From Durusdinium trenchii (taxonomy: Eukaryota > Sar > Dinophyceae > Suessiales > Symbiodiniaceae), in contig CAXAMN010025650.1 of assembly GCA_963970005.1 (NCBI GenBank), positions 563,016-627,015 on the forward strand: DNA of 64,000 bases, given 5' to 3'. Each line of letters starts with the position of its first letter. Position 1 is the first letter of the stretch. The notes beneath the pieces were generated by a model that did no database searches, was not told where the DNA came from, and saw only the letters and a list, made by a program, of their open reading frames with translations. The translations under genes and the position numbers were made by a program. Positions 43,481-55,690 of the stretch are shown here, one piece after another.

Positions 43481-44867
43481 TGTGCTGCATGTCCTTGTCA
43501 CTGAAGAGCTAGGTCAGAATGACCGGGCCATAAGGCCCAGCGCCATGTAGTGACAAGAATTTATGGCAAGACCGTTCGCACCTACATCGGCCATCGCTGG
43601 GTTGTGTTCGCAGGATGAGAAACAAAGGAGGCGGAGGGCGTACCAAAGAGCATTGCGGCTTTGCGCATTCTGCCCTGGGAAGGACGCGACGTGACATCGT
43701 GCTCGCAAGCTTTGGGAGAATATAGCTGGCATTCATTGTCCATGCATTATTCTATCTTAAAAAGGATTTGCTGGGCTGCAAACACCGGGAGAGGGTTCTG
43801 AACAAGAAGGTTTGATGCTAAAGAGATCTAGCAAGCGCTCTTGTCAAACTCTTCCGCAACTTTTTGAGGTGGATCTTCTCATAGTCCTCATTTGCATGTT
43901 CCTTGTCACGGTACACGAACGCATTCCTACACTTCCAACAGACATGGAAATGCTTTGCAAGCTTAGCAAGGCGCCTGGGCTGGCCTTTTCTCCAAGACCG
44001 CAGACCCCCCCCAGATATCTAGTCCTGGACAAAGAGGGAGATCGGTGTCCAGGTAGTAGCCCTTTTTGGGATAAATTGCACGTGTGTTTTGATGTATGAT
44101 GTAATTGATTTGTTTAGTAAGTTTCTGTGGGCCCTTGATTTTTCCAATGTCCTGCAAAGCTAACACCTCCAAAGCAGTACCTTAGATGTATACGGTATAC
44201 CGCTACGCGTGCACCAAAACGGTTGAACTGGTGAAATGTCCAAAATATTCTTACCTCCTCGCTGCTAGAAATCCCAGACCTGGAAAACCCATGAGTAGAG
44301 CGGTAGAAGGGATCTTTTATCCTCGTTTGACATCTCCAGCTGAGTGGAGTGCGGGCCGCTTCACAGGAAGTAAACGCGCTGAAGTGGCTGGAAGATTTCG
44401 AGGCATTTAGTCGTTCTTCGTGTTTAACGGCTAACACTGACTAGAGAGAAAGCAATGGCTTGATGATGAGCGACGTGTGTTGTCTAGCTTAATTACAAGA
44501 TAAGTTGTTCCAACAATTTATCAAGCGTTCGATGCAGCAACTAGATAGATTTCATTCAGGTCAGATGGAATCAGAGGGTTGGTTGTTTTTTGGAATTGGC
44601 AGTCCAGCTTGCGGTGAGTCTTTCTTTTAGTTGCATTGGAAGATGAAAAGAAAGAAAGAAAGACATGTTCGCTGATTCGAAGGACGATCCAGATGTGGAA
44701 CCCACAGTTCCTGACTATTTGGCAGCCCTTCGAGCTTGCGAGGTTCGAGAACCGGGTAGGGACATGCAAGTCGCATCCGGAACGCTGGCGTTCAATGCTT
44801 GTCATAGACCAATCACACCGTGTTCCGGAAAGAACGTTGACGGTTGCGAGTTAAGTAGGGCCCAAGC

Positions 44868-44978
44868 GTTGCTAGTAGCGAACCTTGCTCCTAGTAGTAA
44901 GGCCGGGAGCCCCCAGTAGCGTCCGATCGCTCCTAGTAGCGATGCCAGGAGCCCCGAATGTAGCTTTTTGTTACTAGT
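44868..44978. repeat. Modular repeat array
   Basis: GCGTCCGATCGCTCCTAGTAG, GATGCCAGGAGCCCCGAATG and related words, followed directly by the AAGTTTCCCT repeat of another family. Confidence 0.85.
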
Positions 44979-44979
44979 T

Positions 44980-45020
44980 AAGTTTCCCTGAATATCTAGG
45001 AACCAAATGATTCGTGCGAG
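44980..45020. repeat. Dispersed repeat, ATCTAGGAACCAAAT family
   Basis: AAGTTTCCCTGAATATCTAG followed by GAACCAAATGATTCGTGC. A close relative lies at 51768-51810, and shorter relatives form the direct duplication at 13116 and 13259. Confidence 0.7.
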
Positions 45021-45114
45021 CTATCCTGCGTCCCTACCTAGAAGCTTACCTCCTTACTCAATTAAGTAGGCGCGGGCTGAAAAACAGAATCTATGTTCCT
45101 GCCGGTATCGAGAG

Positions 45115-46211
45115 TCCAGGTGAGCCAGCAGCCCTTGGAGAGAGTCTGGACTTTGCTCATGGATATGCGAAAGAAAGGTGGGATAGTTAAGAAAGTGAAA
45201 AAGCAAGTCAATCAGGATGTGTTGTGGGATCCCGATAAATACAGAAGGTGGCAAGAAGCGACGTATTTTTGGCACAGTGGTAGTTTTTGCAGTGCTGAAG
45301 GATCAAGGTCATCATGCGATATGTGGTGAAGTGTGTTCATGCGAAGTTGATTTTAGCTTGGTGATGTGAGTGGCTTTGGGGATTTGCTTGGTCTGAAGTA
45401 ATTGATGTGAAGGGCTGCCAAAGTGATGAGGTTTGTGGACATTTGCAATGTAGAGTTTGCCAGTGTAATGCAGAGGTGTGAATTATGTACCTTCTCAAAG
45501 TGTTTCGAAGCTCTTCTTTCGCAAAGTTGTCCTTCCTTCCTTGTTGGTTTCCTGCTTTGTTTGGTTTTGTTTTCTAAGAACGTTGTTTTCTTTCTATTTC
45601 AAGGATCCAGATAGCTCGCGTGCACCGAGGTGGAGAGATCATGATACGGTTGAAACAACCACAAAACATAAGCAATTGTACGTCGTGTTCTGTAGGCGTC
45701 TTAAATAAAACCAGATCGTAAAGAGAGATGACACAAGTATCGTTAGTAAGGTTCAAAGTTGCCAAGGAGCCTTACCCTTTGTTAATCCTTTTTTACGACC
45801 TGTTTTGTAGCACCGGTTCCAACATTGTCCGGTTGCACAGTTCTGCGATAGGCTTGGACCTTGACAGTCACTGGGAGAAGACGGAGCCCGATCAAAGTGA
45901 TAGGGACAAGAAGAAGCAGATACCTATTGAGGCAGGGTCCTCAACTTCCAGTACTAAATTCATTCGAATTTTTATATTTCAAGGCATGAAGGCGCATGAA
46001 GAAACTGAAGAAACTTGAAGACCTCGTTGAGCATGAGGCGTTTCGTTTCAATTGACATGGTGAGGCCTTGGAGCTCTTGGAGTGGAATACGTCGGAGGAT
46101 TCTTGGGAGACCTTGGAGCGCCACGCCGATATTTGGCTCCGAGAGCCACCTCATCCGAGGCTCGAAAAAACCGCCATCACGGCAAAGGTGTCAGAAATAA
46201 ACGCAAAATAA
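45115..46211 (+). CDS. 3' exons of an unrecognised gene
   Basis: Several + exons. About 45120-45285 encodes PLERVWTLLMDMRKKGGIV and NQDVLWDPDKYRRWQEATYF. About 45606-45690 encodes DPDSSRAPRWRDHDTVETTT. A third ends at 45931 (LHSSAIGLDLDSHWEKTEPD ... KKKQIPIE). The terminal exon 46065-46211 encodes ALELLEWNTSEDSWETLERH and ADIWLREPPHPRLEKTAITA to TAA. The last intron (45932-46064) is GC-AG with GAG|GC at both junctions and joins in phase 0. The product is rich in Trp and charge; I do not recognise it. The last two exons are the best supported. Confidence 0.5.
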
Positions 46212-46659
46212 TAGACAGAACTTTGCAAACACACAATACAAAACTACAACCTGATAGCGATGGCCTCCAAGTACCAATCCGTTACGATTGTTTGTGTACT
46301 GGTCTTTTGCATGTTGACCTACATGACTCCAGGGGGGTTCGATCTTGTTAGCGAGATATATGATATTATTGCATTTCATTACTGCATGCTTCATCAAATA
46401 CTTTGCCTTCGCCATTTGATACGAGCACTGCCAGGTATCACATTAAGAACAACATGAATAACCCTAATATATGTCTCTGGCAAACACATCACAGTGTTTT
46501 CTTTAATATCAATCCGGTTCTCGTGCCATAGCTTCAAACTCCATCCCTAGCCGTAAGCATTTGACGCGGCCGCCACGTGGCCTGGCCCAACTACGCTCTT
46601 GAGTCATTCGTGAGGTTGTGATTGTTCCTCGCTTCAACCAGATACCTATTTGCTCCGCG

Positions 46660-46797
46660 GTTTCCTAGTAGTTTCTATAGCTACTAGTACTGTAATAATG
46701 CCCTTGTTACTTGTTATTATTAGTAGCGTCCTTATTCCTAGTTGTTCCTAGCAGTATGGCCAGGAGCCCCTAGTAGCGTCCTTGCTCCTAGTGTACA
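46660..46797. repeat. Modular repeat array
   Basis: TAGTAGCGTCCTTATTCC, GTATGGCCAGGAGCCCCTAG and GCGTCCTTGCTCCTAG words with some degeneration at the left. Confidence 0.75.
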
Positions 46798-47487
46798 ATA
46801 TTCCACTCAACTCTGCACACCTTTTCCAGCTTCTGTCCACGTTTATTCCCGTCCTCTGATCACCAACTTGACAGCACTGACCATGCGGAAGCCTACATTT
46901 CATGTCACGTGTTTGCTTGAAGAATGCATTCAGGCACTTTGCATATTCTTTGCATAGCGAGTGAGATCGTATTTTCTTTCTCTGAAACAACACCCCACAA
47001 TTCTGATCCTGATCATTGTGTGAGAAGTGGACAGTGGACTCACACTCACTGGGCCTTTCATGACCAGCACTTCAAAATGCCTCGTTCGTTTCGCCGTTTT
47101 CACCAGGGCCTTAGCTGCAGTGCTTCGTCTCGGCAGTCTGATGAAGCGCCGTGGCCGTGACGTGGACGCGGTGGTTCGGCGATTGGCAGTGCCTTGGCTT
47201 TGACGTTTTTGCCTCAAAAGGGGAGAAAAGTCCAAAGCAGATTTAACTGAAATTTGTGTAGGCTAGGGCTAGGGAATTTTATACTAGGTCTACCCACAGC
47301 AAACCTCAGCAAAACGTATCCCTACGGTTTTGATGAGAGCGTTGGAGCAAACAGAATGTGTGCTCTTGAAGCATCAATTTCAGGTATTGGACCACAATGG
47401 GTTGGATTTGTCCCAGACATGTTTTCCATCTTGCTCCTTTGCATGATGTTGCATGGCCGGATTGCGAGATGAACAGTCGACTTGTGA

Positions 47488-47640
47488 GTGGTCCAGGTCG
47501 ATGTGATCTTCGAGGCTTTCAGCAAGGACGATGTTCAACGTCTGTCTTTGGTAAAGAGCCTTGGGGCCTTTACGGGCGAAGCTTTAAGGCAGGGATACCA
47601 TGGGATACCACACCATAGGAAACAGGAACCTTGTAAGTGC
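47488..47640 (+). CDS. Probable exon, unknown product
   Basis: Open segment encoding VQVDVIFEAFSKDDVQRLSL and VKSLGAFTGEALRQGYHGI, helical and globular in composition. A preceding open stretch at about 47265-47430 (LGLPTANLSKTYPYGFDESV) may be another exon. Family not recognised. Confidence 0.4.
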
Positions 47641-48050
47641 ATCCATAGTTTGGAGGCTTTTGTAGATCAATCTTCAAGATATATCGTCAACTTGCCGCAA
47701 CTTGCCTCCAAAAGAAACAGTCGACAAGGGATGTCAGGGTTGGATGTGCCAAAGCCATGCAGGTTTCTCGGGATTCACACACTAAGTTGCGGGCCTAGCA
47801 ACTCTTTGCCTGTGACGCGAGAACACAGACGAGTATTTTCAAAATGCTTCTACCTATGACTTGTGATATGTCCATGTATCTCTTCTTTGCCAAGGACATG
47901 TTCACTCACACTGGCTTTAAATAACACTCAGGTGATAACGGCGTTGACTCCGCATGGTTGGTATCTCAGAAGCATCGTTTGCAGGTGTTTGCAGGATTGT
48001 GATGGAATCATAGCACAGCAATCACTGTGGGCAGGGTCTTAGCAGCTAGA

Positions 48051-48150
48051 AACAACAACAGCAACAACAACAACACCAGCACCAGCACCAGCAGCAGCAG
48101 CAGCAGCAGCACCAGCAACAGCAACAGCAACATCAACATCAACAACAGGT
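48051..48150. repeat. CAA/CAG trinucleotide repeat
   Basis: Runs of AACAAC, CAGCAC and CAGCAG over about 100 bases. The Asn/Ser/Thr frame across it is a by-product. Confidence 0.9.
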
Positions 48151-48299
48151 CAGACAATGCTTCTCCATATCACAGTCAGAAAAAGGCGATGTTCAGCATC
48201 CAATATGTACTGCTACTACTTCTTGGTTGCTATCCGTTGCTACTACTTGCTCACCTTCGTGTGGCCTAACTGCCCAAGCTTGCATGAACGCCTTTAGAG

Positions 48300-50500
48300 T
48301 TTAGGTGTGGAATTCTTATGAATTCTTACTAACTCCAAACAGAAGCAACGGGAAACTTTGTTTGCAACAAACTACTAGGCTCGTTTTGGGGACGGAATTG
48401 AGCACTCCTCACCCCCACTGGAAATGCATCGTTAGACGCAGTACAGTGTCGACAGGCGCGCTAATGCTGAGCGCGCAGTACATAGACAGGCCTCCTGGCA
48501 TCCAGCTGTCCAAGAATTTTGCGTGTATGTATTCTTTGAACCAGGTGTTTTCTTTGTTCTCCAGACCTTTTCTTCCTTTTTTTATGTTCTTTAAGGACGT
48601 TTCTTTTTGCTTCATCTTAAAGGAATTGCCTTGTGCATCGTTGAGTTGGGTCGAAAAAGGTGATGCTCAGAAGATGGACTGCCTGGGACGACCCAGAAGG
48701 CCGGATTTCTCAGCTCACGACGGAGGCTTGCGATGTTTGGATTGATCCTCAGGAACACACTAATTTAAAAATCTGCATGTTTTTCATACTGGCAATCTTG
48801 ATCAATCTTGATTCACAAGTACTTTCCCTGATGCAACTCACGCAACACTTTGCTTCACAGTGACAAAATGCTCAGCAACAAGAAGAAGCTGAAAGGCCAA
48901 AAACGGTTTAGCATTCCGGACTTTGTCGAAATCCAGATCATGCCTAGCGAAGACTAGCTGGTTGTTTTGCTTGCTTTTGGTTCATTTGAAGTGGCTTCTG
49001 AGTCTGTGGATTGTGCCGCACAATTGAGCTGTTGAGGCCCTGGTGACTTTGCGTGGTTGGCCTATGATCTCACCTGCCAGGCATTGGAGAATTAGCAGAA
49101 CTCATAGATGAACAACGAAAGGATAACAAAAGGTAATGTCATAATGTCCTCTTTGAAGAGGCTTTACCTTCTTGTTGACACTGTGCATTTCTTCATACCC
49201 CGATTGTGGACTCGCATGATGGCTTCATGATTTCAGAAAGCTTGCGTCATTGCCCGCCAGTCCAACCGACTGCAGTGTGATGGTGAAGTTGTGAGCTGGG
49301 CCTCCTAGGACAAGGGTGATATTATTGTTTATCGTTATTTTCTTAAAATGTATGTGTGTCCTTCTTGTCCTTTGAGCCCATAGACCTATTTTTCTGTCCT
49401 GTTTTTATGTATTTTCTCTTTAGTTTGTTGTTTCCCGACTGAGTGAGTTTGAAAAGAACCCTTCAGATACAAAGGCCCCTCCCCAGATTGAGCTTTAGCC
49501 TGAGGCCGTGCGCCAAAGAGTACCGCTGCAGAGGAGCTTTTTCCACCTCTGGCACCTTGGCTCAGTCAGGCTTTGCAAACTTCGACAGAGTCCTGAATGA
49601 TTTTCCAGACTCTCAGGCTTAAAACAGATACAACAAGCTCTAGATAAAGAAAGAAAGGAAGACAACAAAATTGAATAAAAGAAACAACATACAACAGCTT
49701 CAAAGAAAGCCTTCAATGCCTTCTTGCTAGTAAGGTTAATTGATGGGTATATAGCAAGATAGAAAAACATTCTTTCACAGTGTCCCTTAAACCACCTTTG
49801 TGTTCTGCTTTGGTTTAGACCCTTGGACCTTTATGTATTGTTTTATGTGTTTTCTGCTAGTAGGATGGAGGCCATCGCTAGTAGGATGGAGGGAGGCCAT
49901 CGCTAGTAGGTTGGAGGCCATTGCTACATTCTTTCTTTCTTCTCAATTTCCCTTTTTTCCGCAGACGATTGATTATGGCAATTAGATCTGAAGTATGTCT
50001 TGACCTCTACCGCAGGGCGCTATACACCAAGTGTTCCCGGCTTCCTGCTGCGATCCGTCCAGTGTACCCAGCATCCAAAACATAATCCCCCAACCAATAT
50101 TCCCTACGCTGTAGGCACAATATGCCTACATACTTGACAGCTGCACAAAGAACTTGGTCATATATTGGGATAGCTTGAAGTAGAGCAATGGCCTCCTTTC
50201 TAATAGCAATGGTCTTCACCCTAGTAGCGATGGCTTCCACCCTAGTAGCGATCCAACCTACTAGCGGTGGCCTCCAGTTGTAGCCAGGTGTTCTGCAAGA
50301 CGTTTCTTTGGAATCAATGTGATCAGTGATGTGGTCCCTCCGCATTCAGGAGCAGGACAAGCGCTCGAACCATGCAGATCGCAGGGCGTTGTCAATGCCC
50401 TAGACACTTCTTTTTTTTCAGTGGCACACTGAAAACTTGTTCAGCTCCAATAAAAGTGTTGACTTCTTGGGTTTTATCTCAAGAAGTCTCCATAGTATTT
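48300..50500. other. Stretch without a supportable gene
   Basis: Several short frames are open but none carries a motif or a consistent exon chain. 21-bp family words occur at 49853-49927 and 50188-50278 (the latter inverted). A short T-rich run follows at 50400. Confidence 0.45.
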
Positions 50501-50724
50501 TGAGAAACAAGAATGCTAATTAACGTTTGTAAGCATTGCTTTGGAAATGTGTGAAGAGTTCAAGGCATCTTCTTGCAGAGAAGCTGCTCCACGGATTTTC
50601 CGCTGAAAGTCGTCAGGGGCCAAACCCCTGCCACCTTCATGTGATGAATTCAGTTAAGTTCAGTGCATTCGCTTGGTTACTTTTTCTTCCACCATCATGT
50701 GCCGAGGTGATTGCTTAGAGGTTC

Positions 50725-50946
50725 ATGGAGCCGCTTTCTCAAAGTGCTGGAGACAGGGACTTTAATGACACATTGGAAATGCTATTTTGGCTTGAACTCC
50801 TTTGCTCGCTTCTGTTTGTTTCCTTAGCAATTGTGTTTGTGCTCGTTGAGGTCATGATGCTCTACACGCCCTTCCCGCCTGAGACTGCAAGCATCTATGC
50901 AATGCAGCAGTTCTTAAAGCTGGAGTCTCAATCAAAACTAATGTGA
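50725..50946 (+). CDS. Terminal exon with one membrane segment
   Basis: After GCTTAG the frame encodes MEPLSQSAGDRDFNDTLEML, then a hydrophobic stretch LLCSLLFVSLAIVFVLVEVM long enough to cross a membrane, then TPFPPETASIYAMQQFLKLE and TGA. The upstream segment 50570-50650 (EKLLHGFSAESRQGPNPCHL) may be the preceding exon. Probably the C-terminal end of a membrane protein; the family is unknown. Confidence 0.4.
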   Translation: MEPLSQSAGDRDFNDTLEMLFWLELLCSLLFVSLAIVFVLVEVMMLYTPFPPETASIYAMQQFLKLESQSKLM

Positions 50947-51516
50947 AGCTTTCAATCGGGAGTTGTGGTAATGTAGAATAGAAACAAAGGAATCACTAGA
51001 TATTGTAAGCTTGGATCGGTTTGAACTTGATAGTTTGAGTGTGTGAAAGGTGTGCATCCATGCTGCAATAAGCCACGGTTAAGAAAACACAGACTGGGTG
51101 AAAACGCAATGAAACGCCCAAAAAAGTGGCAGGCTTTTCCCATGGGTTGAGATGCACGTTGCCTTTAATGACGCTTTGGACCTTTGTGGCCCCATGCTCA
51201 GCTTTTCTCGGAGCACCAGACGACTGAACATGGAGACGCCTAAGCGAAGCAGCGATGCCACAGCAACTTAAACATACTTTCAATGTATATGGTACTGTGT
51301 GCATGTCAATTCTTGGTACTGTGTGCATTGTGCAGACCTTGCTGCTGAAACTCCAATTCAAAAAGAAGTCTACAAGCTAAGTCAGACTATGTCAGACCAT
51401 ACGACCCGCATCGTTTGGGAGCGTTTGGAGGCCCTGTGGCTGTGGACAGAATCAGGCCATGGGAGTTCTGGGAGTGGAAAGTCCAAAAGCACAGCTGTTG
51501 GCAAAGGGCTTAAATA

Positions 51517-51625
51517 CGCTTCTTGTTACTACTAGTAAGGCACTTGTTACTAGAAGCGATGCACTTGTTCCTAATAGCTTCTTGTTACTACTACAACCTA
51601 CTAGCGATGGCCTCCAATCTACCAG
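51517..51625. repeat. Mixed modular repeat array
   Basis: CTTCTTGTTACTACTAGTAAG words run into a 21-bp family word CTACTAGCGATGGCCTCCAA, again showing the two families share connectors. An open + segment just upstream (51340-51510, DHTTRIVWERLEALWLWTES) could be an exon. Confidence 0.8.
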
Positions 51626-51767
51626 CTGTTAGATCTTTCGAGGGCTTTGTTGGCAGTTGGTTGTCCAGCACGACATCATACTATTAGCACACATGTTTTT
51701 CAGTCCAGGTGTGGCATCAAGGACTGCACGTGGGGAGGGAGAGATTAGTGCGATGGCCGGCTTCGCT

Positions 51768-51810
51768 AAGTTTCCCTAAAAATCTAGGGACCAAATCATT
51801 AGTGCCAGCG
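51768..51810. repeat. Dispersed repeat, ATCTAGGAACCAAAT family
   Basis: AAGTTTCCCTAAAAATCTAG then GGACCAAATCATTAGTGC; compare 44980. Confidence 0.7.
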
Positions 51811-52975
51811 CTTCTTCACCGAGACCCAGCAATGATGGTGGAGAAATTATGCACATTATACACATATGATATTCTTTGTTTATGATGAAGTAGTAACTTA
51901 GCAACGATGAATGAGCTAACTAGAAACGGGTGAAGGAGTCAAGTGGATAGGCTGCGATCATGAACCGCCCATACGGCCCACGAGAAATTCCAGCAAACCA
52001 CACACGCAAAGGCCCAGGATTCAGAGTTTGGAGAGCAGAGGAATCCAGAGGAATCTACTAAACCAATCCGTTAGAATCAAAATGAAAGATCTCTAGAACG
52101 GTTGGAGGTCATCGCTATTAGCAACTGAAAAGAAAAATAGAAAGAAAGAAACACTTGCAGAGTTGGGACAAAAGTCATTGGCTTTGAGCAGAGTACTTGA
52201 GTAATTCAACGCTTGGTGGCTGCGAAGGGCAGTCTTTCATCACGTACGTCCCTAAGAGCGTATCGATTTCGGAGGGGAGCTAGGAAATCAAAAAGGAATG
52301 AAATCATAATCGAAGGAATCAAAAGCATTGAGGGAACCCAAGCTAGGAAATCCTAAGGCAACGGATTCAGAGGGACACAGAGATGAAGTAAAGCAGTTAA
52401 GAGTTTTGTCACGGAATTTGTTAAGGTTGGTTGGTTGCGAAAAAAGAGCACTGGCCTCCTCCACGTCCCACCCCCGCCCTCAAAATCAACGTTCAGGCAA
52501 TCAAAAGCAGCAAGAAACAACCAAACACGTGACAATCTGCAACAATTGCAGCCCTAATCGCCATCGAACAGCGCTTCAAAAAAACCCACGCACCAGTCAC
52601 AACCACAACTACAATGGGGCGATGGCAACAAGATTACCAAAGGAAAAAGGAAAGGACATCAAATAAAGTAAAGAAGGAAACAAACAATGTAAAGAAGTCA
52701 AAAGTAGTCGAGCTGCGAGAGCCAACAAAAAGACCGACAGGCAGAGAACACAGGACGATTCGATGACGAAGACAGCCACCACCACAACCAAAAAGCAAAC
52801 TTCAAAACAACAACAGCGCAACAAGTTTTGGAGCAGCGTAGACTGCGATTGCAAAATGGTGGAAAATCTTGGGGTGTTAGTAAAGAACCCACCACCACAC
52901 CACAGCACATCACGACATTGCATCAAGAGATTGCACATGTGTGTCATGTTTGCTTTTTTTCTGCCTGGACACCTT

Positions 52976-53393
52976 GTGCAGGATTTAACCGATGCAAACT
53001 CACACGAAAATGGCCTCAATGGTCCAGAGCCTCAGAAGTTCGCGTTGGTCAACCACACGGAATCCGGGTCTTGGCTTGCCAAGTCCAACCGGCGATGGCC
53101 TAAAACCGGGGTAGCTGATGTACTCGAATGGGGTAATTTAGGTCCATGTGTCGAAGTACAGCATCCTGAGGTAATGCACTTGTTACTACTAGTAAGGCAC
53201 TTGTTACTAGAAGCGATGCACTTGTTTCTAATAGCTTCTTGTTACTACCAGTAAGGCACCTGTTCCTAGTAGCGTGGCACTTGTTACTACTAGTAAGTTT
53301 AGGTCCAAGTGTCGAAGTACATCCTGTGCCGCGGAGGTACGAAGTCCTGAACCATTCTCGGCATTCAGCCGCATATTTTGAGCACCACACGTA
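52976..53393 (+). CDS. 3' exons of an unrecognised gene split by a repeat intron
   Basis: The exon up to 53141 encodes QDLTDANSHENGLNGPEPQK, FALVNHTESGSWLAKSNRRW and VADVLEWGNL. It joins to 53303-53393, which encodes GPSVEVHPVPRRYEVLNHSR then HSAAYFEHHT and TAG. Splicing at TTTAG|GTCC in both copies of a 30-bp duplication removes 161 bases and restores the single reading frame G|GT. The upstream extent is unknown, and I do not recognise the family. Confidence 0.5.
53137..53326 (+). mobile_element. Introner-like insertion with 30-bp duplication
   Basis: TTTAGGTCCATGTGTCGAAG at 53137 is repeated as TTTAGGTCCAAGTGTCGAAG at 53298; both continue to ATCCTG with two extra bases in the first copy. 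The 129 bases between are a modular repeat array. The duplicated AG|GT provides both splice sites. Confidence 0.75.
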
Positions 53394-53944
53394 GTCAGTA
53401 TATTTCCAGACAAACAGATGGCACTATTTCAATGCAAAGAACAAAAAGCCAATGTGGTTGGTTTCTACACGAAACATCACAAGTTTGGAAAGAGTGCAAA
53501 CAGATATGCGGACATGTTCGGAGGGTGCGCAGAGCCTATCTACGCATCGAATTGTTCAGGCTGACTTATTGACATAGTTTGCAGGGGTCGTTGCAAGTCT
53601 TGCATTTGTTGGAGATGTAATTATAGAAAGACGCAATAAAAGTCCTTTGTTCTTCCTGCCCAACAGAAACCACATCATGAATCCAAGCACCCTGAACATG
53701 CCACCCGCGACATGCCATGGCCAATGTGAAGTTTTGGAGTTTTTCCTCCGTGAGGCAGTGCGGAAAGCCGCAGTGCGGAGACGGGCGGGAGACCGGGCCA
53801 GGCGGTCGGCCACCCGCCGCACATCTTGTGCGCTCGACCCAGCGCAGCCGATGTGCAAAAGAACTGCTGCGGATGGGATGATGGGGGGAGGATTGAAACA
53901 TGAAGGAGCAAGAAGAATAGAAATTGTTCAACGAAGTCAGGTGA

Positions 53945-54234
53945 TTGAATTCATGTTTGTGGCCCTTGTGCTGTTTCTCTTGCATTTGGAAGATTGCAGG
54001 AATTCCTTGATGAGGGCACCATTGGATATCGTTGGGTCATCGAGGTGAAGACTTCAGACTGATACAAAGATCTATTGCCCATCCCAAACGAAGCAATCCT
54101 GGTGCTTTGCCGTCTTGCAAGACATGAACAAGCGAGCTGTGGGGAATGTTCCGAGAGTGCGGCGCTCCATGATGCCGGGATCGCTGAGTTCTGTAGCCTT
54201 GTCCCCGGATCTTGCATCAAGTAGCTGGATTTAC
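53945..54234 (+). CDS. Open frame with one internal TGA, unknown product
   Basis: On + the frame encodes CGPCAVSLAFGRLQEFLDEG, TIGYRWVIEVKTSD, then TGA at about 54059-54061, then YKDLLPIPNEAILVLCRLAR, EQASCGECSESAALHDAGIA and EFCSLVPGSCIK before TAG. Sequence on both sides of the TGA is protein-like. It could be a recoded or readthrough stop, a very small intron, a pseudogene or an error; the minus frame over the same bases is also open. Confidence 0.3.
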
Positions 54235-54351
54235 AATAGGTATTATTGCCTGGGCCTGGAAGACATGTATGGCGTTGATGAAGTCACTGAATTGCTGGCA
54301 ACCGCCTCAGCTCCCATTGTAGCTTTCGAGTGGCTAGCATTGATCCTTGCA

Positions 54352-54425
54352 GGCTTCCAACCACATCGCTATCAGGTTGGAGGCCATCGCTATTGGGTTG
54401 GAGGCCATGGCTGTTAGGTTGGAGT
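54352..54425. repeat. 21-bp family repeats
   Basis: Three units of the type ATCAGGTTGGAGGCCATCGC in + orientation. Confidence 0.85.
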
Positions 54426-55690
54426 TTGAACTGCCTATTGTCTCAGGTCGGAGCGCGGCCTTAAGGCAGCTGAAGTGGGGCGTATTCGTGACGACACAAC
54501 CTGACGCGGGTCTGAATGGCTTGAGGCGCGAGGGCCTCAAGCTTTCTGCAAATCTGTTGCACTCGACAAAAAGGCTGGGCTGAGAAAGAAGAGCGGGAAA
54601 AAAACAAAGTTTATTGGGAAGGGTCTAACAAAAGGAAAAGGACAAAGACTCTAAGACCGGTTTAAAGGTTTAAAGACAGAGCTGTTCTGGGTTCAAAGAT
54701 AGAGATTGGAAATGTCCTTGGATCAAAAACGGAAGGCGGAAGCGACTTCAGATGCCTTCGGGTGCCAGTCCCCAAAACTATCCAAAACATTCCAAAACCT
54801 TTTTTCATGTTGAGATAAGATGTTTTCGCAGGAGTAAGGTCTCGGTTCGGCTTGGGGTTGACATTCGGTTTGGTGCGTTCTGTGCAGAAGTTTCCTCCAC
54901 CATCTCTGACCATCTCTTCAGTGTAAAGTCCTTGGACAGGGTTCTCAATCTTTGGGTCGACTTCACTTCTGAAGGCGTGCTCGTTGCGGTTCGGATTTGG
55001 AGTTTACTTTTAGTGGCAGGTGGAATAAATGACTCGTGTTTTGGTCTGCAGTCCACTTTTTGTGGCAGAAAACTGGGTACAAGACATCGCTTCTAAGTGT
55101 AGATTTCGTGTCGTGGCAGACGTTGCGCTGTGGATATGGTGGTATATAGTGTCTTAAGTGGAGTCCCACGGTCGCAAAATGTCACAGACTCTGTGCCACG
55201 CGTTGTGAACCATGGCACTTTTGATATTTTGTCCGTGGACTTCTGGGAAGGAGCGCCGAGACACCTACCCACCGGCCCCCAGAGCAAAAGTCATGAGAAT
55301 GGAAGCACGATTATCCAAAGACAGGCCCCTTCTCCATTGCTCCGAACTGCACTTTGCATACCTGTCGTCCGAGTCTTCATCTTGTGGACTTGACTGTTTC
55401 TTCCTTAGCTCTTCAGCTCTTGTTTGGCCACATTGCCACATTGCTGTCTACACTTGATTCACGGCTAGCGGCTAGCTGGAGGCAAGGTGAACTGGCAAAG
55501 GAAACCATCCAATAGAACCAACCACGAGAGGCTGTGAGTGTCAAAGCCATCCCCCCAAGCCGCAAGGCCTCTGACTATATAACGGATCGAGTCCACCTCT
55601 TCAACGCCTAAGAAACCTTGGTGATACTGCGGAACGGAGCCGCCTATCGGCGATGAGATGTTTCTCCTTCCGTGTGTTGTTTGTTAGACA

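Noticed and set aside
48027-48269. Asn/Ser/Thr-rich protein
   Set aside because: Produced by the CAA/CAG microsatellite.
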